64,000 nucleotides of DNA from Armillaria gallica (taxonomy: Eukaryota; Basidiomycota; Agaricomycetes; Agaricales; Physalacriaceae). Made by a program: the position numbers and the translations under genes. The notes below the pieces were generated by a model. The model had not been told where the DNA came from and made no database searches. It saw only the letters and a program-made list of their open reading frames with translations. The stretch is taken from positions 3,100,001-3,164,000 of the forward strand of contig JBANDB010000003.1 in assembly GCA_037576215.1 (NCBI GenBank), in the 5' to 3' direction. Shown in pieces: positions 34,293-44,130 of this stretch (the stretch's first letter is position 1; each line of letters opens with the position of its first letter).

Positions 34293-37200
34293 ATGTCAGG
34301 GTCTAGCCGAAAACGCCCACGAGTTGAACAATGCTCAGTTGGGCAGCGTGTAGTGCGGACGAGGACCCTTGAGACTTCACGTCTTGGACCCCGACAGCGA
34401 CGAGGCCTGACAGTCACTCCAATCCCCTCGAGTTCAAGTATTCCCAATGGTACCAATGATGATGAGTGGCGTGACGAGCCTGAGATTCCTGCCGCCGACC
34501 CTCCCGTGGACTTTGAGAAGAAGAAGAGGAAGAAACCGACAAAGGGCAAGGGAACGAAAAGCATGGCATCCATACATCCCACTTGTAATATCAATCATGG
34601 CTGCTGGCTGAGGTGTGTCTGTAGAAATATCCCATGCGGGAATGGGCTGGCACGGGACGTAAAAAAGGGTACAAGCAAGAGTTCTTGCTCGAGCTCTTAC
34701 GACGCAAGGGAAGACTGCGTGATCTGCCCGCGATTTGCCCGATGTGTGGAGAGGACGGCGACCTCATTTACCAGTGCACTGAATGCTCTCCTGGGCACCT
34801 GGAATGCCAATCCTGTTGCATGTGTCGTCATGAGGAGATGCCTCTGCATTCAATCTTAGTGAGACTTTGAACGGCAAGTGTGGATTATTTAGCTGACGAG
34901 AGGTGACTTAGGAGTGGACGGGTACTTTTTTTGACAAGACCTCCCTTAAGGACCTTGGTCTCCGTGTCCGGCTAGGCCACGAACATGGAATGACTTGTTT
35001 GAAGTCTTGCCGGGGTCCAGATGATATGATAGTGATTCATACGAATGGAATCCATGAGGTCGCAGTGACCTACTGTGACTGCTCTCTTCGTGTCCCTGCC
35101 AGACGGCAACTCCTCCGCTTTGGTTGGTATCCTGCGACAGTGCATCGACCTAACACCTGCGCGACGATTGAAGCACTCGAGTTGTTCCATAGTCTCACCT
35201 TGACAGGCAAACTGTCAGCGTACGACTTCTATAAGGCACAGACTTATCTTACTGATGCGACAGGGCTCTTCATATCAAAGGTAAGTTCCCTTATGCACTT
35301 GGTCGAGTGTGAAGCTGAAGGATTGGAACAGAGTTGATACAAGTCTTTTCTGAGAATGGTACGACAATGGAGGCACCTGTTGATGCTGCTCCGCGGAGGG
35401 AAAGGGTGTGAAATAAATGGAGCATATAACGTCAAACCAGGAGAGTTGGCTATGGCGTGTCCTGCATGCCCTAATCCCGAAGTCAACTTACTGGAGGGCT
35501 GGGAGGACGCACCGCCTGAGATCCGGTGAGTGAATTAACTGGTGCCATCAGAGAGAGGCTCTAATGTTTGTATAGATGGCTATATACCTTATTCATCGCG
35601 ATGGATGCCTGTTTCCGCTTCAAAAGTTTGTTTTGTTCAAATGACACTGTGGATCCCGGCCTGCATACAGGCCACGCCTATTACATGGAGCAAGATCAAT
35701 ACAATGAACACATCGCGAAGTATCCCACCCAGACTGATGTGAGTGTGCTGTTCTGAGGGAAATGTCATTTTAATGTTGAATGAACAGATCAGCTCCTGTA
35801 GCAGTTTTCAGACCTTGGCCCACGCTGAGACAAAAAACAGTGTCAGCCTTCGAGCGACAGGTGTCGTGATGTGCGTATGCGTGCGTCATGAGATGGTCCC
35901 AGGTCTTGGGTTGGGGGACTTGCAGAAGGGGGAAAAGTGAGTTTTGTCCCCTAGTTGTCGTACCTACGACTCATGATGAACGATAGATACTGTAATGTGG
36001 ACTATGTACTGCTCTCGGGCATTCAGCCAGTGCGAGTAAAATCGATCTTCTTTTCTTATGACATTGTTTGCCAATGGTCGGTGAATTTACTGGAGCGCAT
36101 GCAAGAGATGCCAGATCATCTTCAGATCCCCGAGGGAGTGGAGATTGCATTCGGCGTACCCAAATTACACTGTCCAGCACATGTCAAGAAATGTCAAGTA
36201 TGCTATGCGATGACTATCCAGCCTCGAGTGGCGAGGACCGACAGAGAAGGGATCGAAAGGGTGTGGGCTTTCGTACAAGGATGCGCGGCGAGTACGAAGG
36301 AAATGGGACCAGGATCAAGGCATGACACTTTGGATTGCCAGTTCCATTACATGAATTGGTGCAAATACATTGGGATGGGTAAGTGAACGTATTCCTACTT
36401 TGCGGGTATGGCTAAGATCGAGATATAGGAAAGAGTCTGGCGAAGAAACGGACGCTTGCTCGCCACGAGCTAAAGCGGCAGACGGAGGTGCATTATATGT
36501 TTATGTCGTGCCTCCCAGATCCTCAACTGGCGCAAACATGGACGGAGGAGGTTACCGCATGGGAGAACGACATGGATGGCATGCCAAGTCCATACATGAC
36601 AGAGGTACCTCGTAAGTGGTTGGATGCTTGACAACAGTCGGGCTTAGAGCTAACTGTGACTAGATGAGAGCAAAGCAGTGCTTTTTCATTGACTGCAAGA
36701 GCAAGAGAGACAGGAGGTGGCCCAAGGCCAGCCGCGGCTAAATGAGACCGGACCAGCTGCATTCATGGGAATGGCATTATGGATTGAGGACTTACAGTAC
36801 GTACCCTTTTCACTGCTCGATGGGTTGTATGGCTTACTAATTATGTCGGATAGGCAACGTGTGCACGTAGACTCCAAAGGGGAAGGCGAATTGACCAACG
36901 CGGAGGCGGTGGAACTGCATAAGAAACGTGTCTGACTCAGCAAACGTATCAAGCTGTTCCAGAAATTGCAATTGATTTACATCCCGGGTGCATGTGTGCA
37001 TATAGCCGAGGAAAATGGAAGAGTGAGGGAGTCGGTAGATGTGGAAGACGAGAAACTGTGGCTTCCATCCGAGTTTGATGCTGGGGTTCGCAATGGCTCC
37101 TGCAGAGATGGTCTGGCTTCAATTGAGGAGAAGTTTCGACAAGCGCAGTGCCTGGATGCTTTGGAATCGATCTGCAGCAGTCAGCGAACGATTCGAGCAT

Positions 37201-37915
37201 TTCTGGCCTTTCACGACCGCAACCTGAGGGGACAAGTGCAAATCACTCAGGCAGCAGCAACCATTCAGCGCCAGTTAGCGAGGTCCCGATTCGCAGAGGA
37301 GAAATACAACCGTTGCCGTGTGGCTTTGCTGGCACTCTGAGGACCTGGGGAGTGGGAGTTGCGTCTGCGAGTGCTGAGGCCTGGTGATGTTCAGAGTTTC
37401 CAGGGCTCGGATTTCAATGCAGATGTCCTTCTGGCTGTGGGTGAGGGGCATAGGGTAATGTCATGGATTTGGCTTGTTGAGGGTGGTTTGGGTGATGGCT
37501 CTGAGACGGAGATGATTGAAGGTTGGAACGATTATTCATTTAACATCCAATATGCTAATCAACGTGCAGCAGCCAGAGCAGAGTGGCTAAAAAGTCATGC
37601 ACGTGTTCAACGATGGTTGGAGGAGCTTCAGTTGGTGGAGGAGGAGATGCGGCGAGTTCAGGTCAGTCTCTCTCGAAAGGCCGATTGGTGGGAGGAGAGG
37701 TGTGAAGGATGGCAGCTGCTTGCACCTGAGTTCTCTGAGGGAATTATGGCATATGCAGACAAGCAAGCGGCGGTAATACGACGTCTTGTAGTGGGTTTCG
37801 GTATGCTGTGGGGTGCACAGGAGGAATTTGATGAGGACGAGTGGATTGATGAAGAAGATGCCGAGAGCGATGGGCCGGTTCTCCACGTGCATGAGATGCA
37901 TGAATTTGATTAGAC
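34293..37915 (+). pseudogene. KDZ transposase (copy 1), four in-frame TGA codons
   Basis: KDZ elements are DNA transposons with an RNase H-fold transposase, common in Agaricomycetes. Visible parts in order: a charged N-terminus; a CxC2-type cluster (ICPMCGEDGDLIYQCTEC, then CQSCCMCRHEEMPLH); EWTGTFFDKTSLKDLGL; YTLFIAMDACFRFKS (first catalytic Asp region); the diagnostic CSSFQTLAHAETKNSVSLRA and ATGVVMCVCVRHEMVPGLG...GDLQKGEK; YCNVDYV; FFSYDIVCQW (second Asp); WAFVQGCAASTKEMGPGS (distal acidic region); and a long helical C-terminus. TGA codons interrupt the frame at 35335, 36690, 36933 and 37338, each with intact homology on both sides. The 5' intron near 34590 also fails to keep phase. Probably inactive. 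Confidence 0.85.
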
Positions 37916-37968
37916 TCTGAATGTAGTAGTATGTACGATTTAATGGATGGGTATAAAGTTAATTTGCA

Positions 37969-39358
37969 TCAAAATACAATACTGTATAAATTGTTACGCA
38001 AATAGGTAGCTAGAAAATGGCATTTTTGTGTGAAGTTACTGAAAATGGGAGGCAGGAAATGCCATCCAGGGCTGTCTAAAGACACGGGACAGCAAAAATG
38101 TGGCTGTGTATTTTGACGGCTAAATGCCATATGGTTGGCTGTCTGATTACAGCAGTTTGCCTTCCAAGTGGGAACATCGGGTGCATCCTTTCCTGCGATC
38201 CCACTTATGTCCTCATCGACATCGCTCTCTATGTCGTTGTTATTCCTCTCAGATGTACTACTGCCTGGAACTCCGGTGGTCTTTTTAAGAGTTCGAGCCT
38301 CACGAATCTCAGGAGCTGTCAGGGAAACGTCAGTGGCATATTGAATACATACTAAATGTACGTACGATAGACCTGTCGAAGGAACCTCGTGAACGGCGAC
38401 AAGTATGTTTCCTTGAACTTAGGATACACCTGCCCAAATGTTCTTCCCTGTGGGTCTTCGCCTGCATGAAATCTACAAACATACCACATGAGCATAATAC
38501 ATAGCGAAATCAAGCAAAAGACGCACCTGTAGCTTGAGATTTTCCTATTTTCGCAAGGATCAGGGCCACCCATGATCGTCATGATCGTGCACCCAGTAGC
38601 TTTAGACAGGGCTGCGATGAACATTTTGATCTGAGATGGTGCTGCCTTCATTGCACTGAAGAATTATAAGATTGTATTAAAAGTGCTCGACAGACATAAC
38701 AACGTACACCGCATACATCTCCAGGGTCAAAACACCATCCTCTGTGGCGGCAAGCGGCACTTGTTCCTTAACCCATTGCAAAACCATCTGCCGAACCTCA
38801 TTGCTCTCAGCTTCGAAGACCTCCTTTGTCGTGTCTTTGATCAGCTTCAACACCTCGCCTCGCGTACTGCCCTCCTTCTTCCTCTGGATAACGATAGGCT
38901 TGACACGCGTTGCATAGAACTTCTGGGAGTACATTTCTTCCGCCGTCAAGGCACACGTTTTCGGCTTGGGAAATATATCATTGATGCGGACGGTGGCCTC
39001 GGTCTTCTTGGCAGAGCTGTGATTTTGGAACCATTCTTTCACATGCTAGTGAAAACATTACATCAGTGATCAGGACAAGGGAGAAAAGTAAACTACTAAC
39101 CTTGCGGTCCGCCACGGCAGTCATTGTACCTTTCAATAGAGAAACCAACCACCACTCTGGCATGAAATCATCTAAGAAATTACTGATTGCTGCTTTCTTT
39201 CCCTTCTTTGATTGCGCAGTGCGATAATCGGCTACTCCCCCTTGCAAATAGTCCCACTGAAGCGCCGATGCCCAAGGTTTTGGCCCCGGCTTTTGACGAG
39301 TCACTACAGTAGCCTCTGCTTGTGGCACTGATGGCTGTGGAGATGGTGAACTTTCCAT
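37969..39358 (-). CDS. W-family protein, C-terminally truncated
   Basis: Five exons in phase: 39358-39101, 39045-38708, 38655-38527, 38472-38366 and 38315-37969, 392 residues. Matches to the long copies: GPKPWASALQWDYLQGGVAD, FMPEWWLVS, VKEWFQNHSSAKK, a MYSQKFYATRVKP helical region, FIAALSKATGCTIMTIMGGP and PKFKETYLSPFTRFLRQVY. The Ser/Thr/Pro middle and the WWG C-terminal domain are missing. Instead the frame runs into a tail (TWKANCCNQTANHMAFS..) read from the 3' flank of the neighbouring KDZ element, so the end was probably lost to that insertion. It is head-to-head with the RNase H1-N gene at 39676. Confidence 0.6.
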
Positions 39359-39675
39359 CTAATCAAAGCTAATCAGTGTGGAACCTATTTTATGACAAAT
39401 GACTATACCTTTTGTTGGAAATGCTTAGATGCCTGTCCGCTCTTTGACTTTTTTCCAAACGGCTAAGGCTGTGAAACTGTACAGTTATACACGGCATAGA
39501 CAATACCGACGTGCTCTGCGTCAGGATATTCAACTCCAGCCCAAATTCGCAGCCAAATAATTACAAATCTATCCACAGGAGTATTTAAGGTTGATATCGA
39601 TCAACGGGACTTTTCCTTACCCTTGATTGTTACCCCCATCAATCAGCCACAATCACCCTTGCTCCATTTGCTCCC
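39359..39675. promoter_or_regulatory. divergent spacer between W-family gene and RNase H1-N gene
   Basis: This 317-bp gap separates outward-facing start codons, nearly the same length as the 329-bp spacer of the other pair at 6836-7164. TATTTAAGG near 39583 is a plausible TATA-like element for the plus gene. By eye I see no sequence similarity to the other spacer and no TGTGCACA core. Confidence 0.4.
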
Positions 39676-40461
39676 ATGGCCCAGAAACAGCTCAACCTTT
39701 CCCCTGAGGCTGTCACAGTCCTTTTAGAGGCACTCTCTGTCCTCAACCTCGGCTGTGTGTATTTAGTTGCCGTTCTCCCCTCCTCTTTCCTGACTTTCTC
39801 TGCAGCTGCCGGTGATGCAAGCACCTCTTCTGCGCCTGCGGTGTCATCCAATGACGCTAACAATTCTGCCGGTTCTGCAGTCCCAGCAGCCAATGGCACA
39901 GCTCCACCTGTGACGCAGCAAGGAGCTGCGAGGGCACATCCCATTGGAGGTATGTCACATAGTCGCTTGCCCAGGAACGTCTCTCATTGTTTCTTTTATT
40001 TAGTATCTGCTTCCAGCGCTCTGTCTGCTACCTGTCCCGAGTCGTCACCGGTTGCTTTGAGGAGCCCCTTCACTGGGTTTCCTCACGAGGTTCAGCCTGT
40101 TGCATCGGCCAGCAGTGTGACCACTTTGGCTCAGACTCCGACCCCCCCCCCCCCCACCCACCCAAGTTCACTCAGGTTTCCACTGCTCCAACTGCGGAGC
40201 TTTCAACCCGGCCGTAGGCCAAACTGGCAAGACGTTCTATGTTGTCACTGCGGGCAGGCAGGTTGGTGTCTTCACCAACTGGTGTGTATATTTTTTCTTC
40301 TTCACTTTCATCCACAACTAACACATTCTGCTCATAGGGAGATCGTGCAGCCTCTCGTCTCGGGAGTACGTCATGCATGTCACAAAAAATATCGCACCGC
40401 TGCCGAGGCGGAGGAGGCATTCGAGACTGCTCTCGCTGAAGGCAAAGTTTGTGTACTTTGA
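39676..40461 (+). CDS. RNase H1 N-terminal (viroplasmin-like) domain protein, poly-C frame break
   Basis: Same layout as the gene at 6071-6835: a short helical start (MAQKQLNLSPEAVTVLLEAL), an Ala/Ser/Pro linker, then FHCSNCGAFNP (CxxC), GKTFYVVTAGRQVGVFTNW, EIVQPLVSGVRHACHKKYRT and EEAFETALAEGK to the stop. The last intron (GTGTGTATAT...CATAG, 40283-40337) splits the Trp codon at the same position as in the paralogue. The linker and the domain are in different frames. The change lies at or near a run of 14 Cs (40142-40155), so this may be a homopolymer sequencing error, a slippage mutation or an unseen intron. The domain is the hybrid/dsRNA-binding N-domain of RNase H1 without the catalytic part. 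Confidence 0.65.
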   Translation: MAQKQLNLSPEAVTVLLEALSVLNLGCVYLVAVLPSSFLTFSAAAGDASTSSAPAVSSNDANNSAGSAVPAANGTAPPVTQQGAARAHPIGGMSHSRLPRNVSHCFFYLVSASSALSATCPESSPVALRSPFTGFPHEVQPVASASSVTTLAQTPTPPPPTHPSSLRFPLLQLRSFQPGRRPNWQDVLCCHCGQAGWCLHQLVCIFFLLHFHPQLTHSAHREIVQPLVSGVRHACHKKYRTAAEAEEAFETALAEGKVCVL

Positions 40462-40739
40462 AAGGGTTTGATTTAGCTGTTGTGTCATCTTGTTATCTCG
40501 CTGTTATCTTTACTGTTGCTTTGTGTTGCTCGCTCGCTTTTTTTTTCTGTTATCATTTTCTTTCCTTCAAAATCTCAAAAATTGTGCAAAATATACTGCA
40601 ATGATACCATTAAAATTTTGCTAGTTTGATGATTTTGCTAACAGATGCAAACAATCCGACTGTACAGTAGTTGCGAGTGGCTTCGGCATTCTCCGAGAAC
40701 TACTGTATCCTTGTCACTGTTAGTCACCCCAATATCGCT
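40462..40739. other. short intergenic
   Basis: 3' flank of the preceding gene and 5' flank of the next. T-rich to 40560. Nothing else is supported. Confidence 0.35.
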
Positions 40740-41132
40740 ATGGCCTACATCGATGATGATGACAATGAGAATCTCCTGTGAGTTTTCGTCCATTACTCTG
40801 CGATTCAATTTGAACCTGGCCTCCTAGCGCAAGCGCACTCGCAATGATCCGGTGGCGCCAACCGAATGCACAGATCCCTAATGGGTGAGTATTGCAATTT
40901 CAGCCTTGCCGATCTAGACTAATCATGCCACAGATTTATTATCAGCACAGGGACAGGTGCTTTTCATCCCCTTGCTCATGCAGAGACAATGTATAGGATA
41001 AGATCGGCGAACATTGAACCCTGGCACCCAAATAACGAAGCAGTTGAGAGAACCTGGGCCGAATACACCAAACCTCATTTCCCTCACTCATGTACTACCT
41101 CTCCCTGTGTCTTCTATAAAGCTCGCTTGTAG
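40740..41132 (+). CDS. small hypothetical protein (97 aa)
   Basis: Exons 40740-40777, 40828-40884 and 40934-41132 join in phase, with 50 and 49 nt GT-AG introns. The product starts MAYIDDDDNENLLASALAMI and contains FIISTGTGAFHPLAHAETMY and NIEPWHPNNEAVERTWAEYT. I recognise no domain. The clean splicing over three exons is the main support. No homologue in this window. Confidence 0.45.
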
Positions 41133-41261
41133 ACACTCAATAAATTGATTATCTCTGATACAAATAACCATAGTTTGGTCAGATCAATTCGAATAGAAAT
41201 CGCATCAAATTCCTGCTTCCCGTTTGAGTGACTCCAGTGTGACCGGTCCGACCAGCGAGAG

Positions 41262-41958
41262 ATGAGCGACAACGACCTCGCCATGCACTTGTTGATCTAT
41301 CAACATGCATCGGCATTAGTAGGCAACCTTAGAAGACCTCTGAGGACCTACCATAATTATCGGACGTCAGTGAGTGCCCTCAATCCTGTTCAAATGCCAC
41401 TTTTATTTTTGATCATTTTAAAATCATCAGGTGATCTGAGTACGATCGCCACTAGGTATTGCGCTACTACATCACGGTCAGTCTAAGTTCAGTGAACGTG
41501 AAGGTATATTCCTCCCTCCCTCCTTCTGCAAACTGCATGGCTGATCTCAGGAACATCTAGCTAGCACACTGAAAACCTTTAAAGACCTTCAGGTATGACT
41601 GGCATCGTCTACATGTTTTTTATCAGCAGAGGATGGCGTTCTACTGACTTTATTTCCTGCCTTTTTTGGGCATCAGCCTCGCATCCATCCCTTGGACTCT
41701 ACCATCAACATCTGCCAAATTGGCCAGATGTCTCCATCCTTACCTGACCCTGATGCCGGACCTTCTCAAGCTGTGAGTATGTCACTTCTATCTTGCCGAC
41801 ACAAAACAATCTATACTAAAAGTCTGCAGTTGAAGAACCGAGCCATCGCTCACGGGGATGACCTCGGAAATACAATACCCCAGAAGAAAAAGCAGCTGCT
41901 CATGCTCAGGTGCAGCAGGGCTACTATGAACGGTGCGTATGATAATTTATTATTCTGA
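41262..41958 (+). CDS. small hypothetical protein, overlaps next gene
   Basis: Possible five-exon model: 41262-41369, 41456-41476, 41551-41592, 41677-41772 and 41830-41958, all phase 0, about 131 residues. Text: MSDNDLAMHLLIYQHASALV, YHNYRTS, VLRYYIT, EHLASTLKTFKDLQ, PRIHPLDSTINICQIGQMSP. Its last exon overlaps the first exon of the TPEEK-family gene in another frame, so the two may be one gene broken by a single-base shift. Function unknown. Confidence 0.35.
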
Positions 41959-42565
41959 TCTTCCTGCTGGATACTTTTCCTTGCAGAAATCGTGAACATG
42001 TATGTTGCAAGGCACATAGAAACTATAGCAAAGGCTCTAGCAACTATGAGCGCGATCGCCGACATGTCATTTCCACCCAACCCCGATGGCCCCATCCTCA
42101 TGGTGCCCTAAAGGCACCTTGGTATGTTCATCTATTTTTTCAAGCTTTTTTTTGCCTCAATGCTATATCTACAGGATGTTAAAAGTCGCTACCCCCGAGG
42201 ACTGGAGGCGTGGTATCGACAGTGTCCAGAATAAGCTCGCTCAATGCTTGGAAAATCAAAGCCCAGCTTCCATCGCTGCTCTCGCATATGCTGAGGCAAC
42301 TGGGGCCGGTGCTGCTGACCCGGGAACTGCGATCGGAACTGTGCTGTGACCATTTACCAAATTGCACAGCTGGATAAATCTCATTGCAACTAATATCTAT
42401 AGAAAAGTCGGTTGCACGGAACTGTGGAAGGAGGTGACAGCCATCTGTCTGGCTGTCAAAGAAGTGGTTGACTTACTGGAGGATTTATTATGCTCAGCGA
42501 TCTCTGGCGCCGATGAGCTACGTTTGGCGTTTTGTGAAGGTACACTAGCCTACTTGAATGTATAG
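41858..42565 (+). CDS. TPEEK/RNR/RRR small family (member I), 5' frame problem
   Basis: The family N-terminus is readable at 41868-41932 (KYNTPEEKAAAHAQVQQGYY, then E). It splices (41933-41986) to RNREHVCCKAHRNYS, then across 42122-42174 to WMLKVATPEDWRRGID. A likely intron around 42340-42403 leads to the C-terminal CLAVKEVVDLLEDLLCSAIS, GADELRLAF, matching the WLE motif of the gene at 1311. The only nearby ATG (41858) is one base out of frame with KYNTPEEK, and a TGA precedes it in the right frame. Either one base was gained or the start lies elsewhere. Function unknown. Confidence 0.5.
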
Positions 42566-42793
42566 CTTCAATGCAACTGTGTTCTTTATCTCCACGGAGT
42601 CAACAGAGTTCCTTCCTTTTTTGGAATATGATGGACTCGGAAGCTCCAGAAATTTTCTTCATGATTTCCTCCCTCCATGACAACATCGCAGATGACAGGC
42701 CAACAAGACGCCTTTCTTGTTTCTACCCCTTCCTTCATACTTTTCATCTCATCTTGCAGACACTGCCTCGAGGAGACCACCAGATGTGCCTAG

Positions 42794-43409
42794 CTTCTTC
42801 ACGACGCTTCTTGGGCTGCTCGCCCACTCATCAAGCCTTTTACAGACAAGGGGGAGTTCCTCAAACTCAGTGTCACTCTAAACCTCAGTTTGTTGTTTGC
42901 GTGGACTATGTCGCACGTATCGCACGAAGAGGATGCAAATTGGTGGGGTTTACCTCCACGACCAGTATGCGATTTGTTGTTTTTTTTATTTTGGTATTGA
43001 TCCTCCTAAATCGGTAGACACGTATTCCTAAAACACTCATCGACACACGGATGGAGAAGACCCTCAGAGAGCACTTGGACATCTACATTTGTGCCATTGA
43101 GTGTGAGGAGAGCATAGATTTTTGGACGTGGTTTTTGGACATGTGGGTTAGGATTCATCCGGAGACGGTGACCAATCCTTGGGAGCACGAATTCAAGGCT
43201 AGTGTCTTTGCCTGCTATAAGGTATGCATTGGATATCTTCTCTTAGATGCTTGTAACTAGTTTCCCCTCCAGCACCTGGAACAATGGCTCGACTGGAACA
43301 GCAGTCAGTCAGCGAAGGATGATGTTGCCGCATCCTACCGCTGGACACCATCGCCTGAGACGGACGACTCCAACAGCCAGATGGGCTCTTCATCAGATGA
43401 CTCAGAGGC
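42794..43409 (+). pseudogene. host gene disrupted by chromovirus, 5' part
   Basis: Exons from an acceptor at 42793: 42794-42964 (LIKPFTDKGEFLKLSVTLNL, FAWTMSHVSHEEDANWWGLP), 43018-43221 (MEKTLREHLDIYICAIECEE, DFWTWFLDMWVRIHPETV) and 43273-43409 (HLEQWLDWNSSQSAKDDVAA, ending DDSEA). Introns are GT-AG. The frame is cut at 43410 by the LTR. Reading from the last codon across the duplicated GAGGC into 51669 restores an open frame, so this was an intact gene before insertion. The exons before 42794 are not resolved. The family is not recognised. Confidence 0.6.
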
Positions 43410-43770
43410 TGTTATGACTTTTTCACTTTTTTCCTTATCTTATCTTATCCGGCACCTCAGCACCACACGGCACCTCAGCATCCCGGCAAAACGGCATGAA
43501 AACCACAACCATCAACCCCACGACTTCTCGCGAAGCCGCAGACGATTATATTCTTAGATTCCGTATATCATATATAAGTAGCACAGCTCTCAGCCATGTA
43601 TCCTAGCTTCGAGCTAAGTTTATACACCCCGGGCTTTACTCTTATCGCTTGCCGAGAGTTTAACGTTATCCACGCTCCACTGTGACAATCAACGGTATTG
43701 TAGGTAACTGTCCGAACGCGAGGCAGCCTGCGATCGCCTTGTATTGTTATTCCTGAGCCCAGACATAACA
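43410..43770 (+). repeat. chromovirus 5' LTR
   Basis: 361 bp, TGTTATGAC...CATAACA. It contains TATATAAG at 43570-43577, the likely TATA element. A 13-nt stretch AGCTTCGAGCTAA at 43605-43617 is complementary to the sequence just downstream of the LTR. Confidence 0.95.
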
Positions 43771-43771
43771 G

Positions 43772-43784
43772 TTAGCTCGAAGCT
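43772..43784 (+). promoter_or_regulatory. self-priming primer-binding site
   Basis: TTAGCTCGAAGCT lies 2 nt after the 5' LTR. Its exact reverse complement, AGCTTCGAGCTAA, is at 43605-43617 inside the LTR, about 30 nt after the TATATAAG, where the transcript should begin. This is the arrangement of the Tf1/sushi-type elements, in which the RNA 5' end folds back to prime minus-strand synthesis. The start site itself is inferred. Confidence 0.75.
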
Positions 43785-44130
43785 TCCCTCTACGACCTTT
43801 CCCCATACACCGAGAAGGTCTTTTATGCCCACCAAATTCGTACGATGACAAAAGAACCCTGACCAGAAGAACCAAACCAGAGGCCACTCTAAACCAGCTA
43901 GAAGAGTGAGGAGGAGAAAAGCTGGCAGACGAAAAGACCAGGACGTTCGCCCTGCAAGGTACGATGACCAGTATTCCTATGACTACTGCGGATACAGCGA
44001 CTACGCTGCCAACATTGATTGATACCCTGCGACTCTCTCTACTAAACCTCGCCGCCCTCATTCTCCTCAAATTCCTCCTCTACCAACTTTCCCAGCTCCT
44101 GCGGGACGTCGAACAGCCTCGTCAGCGAGA

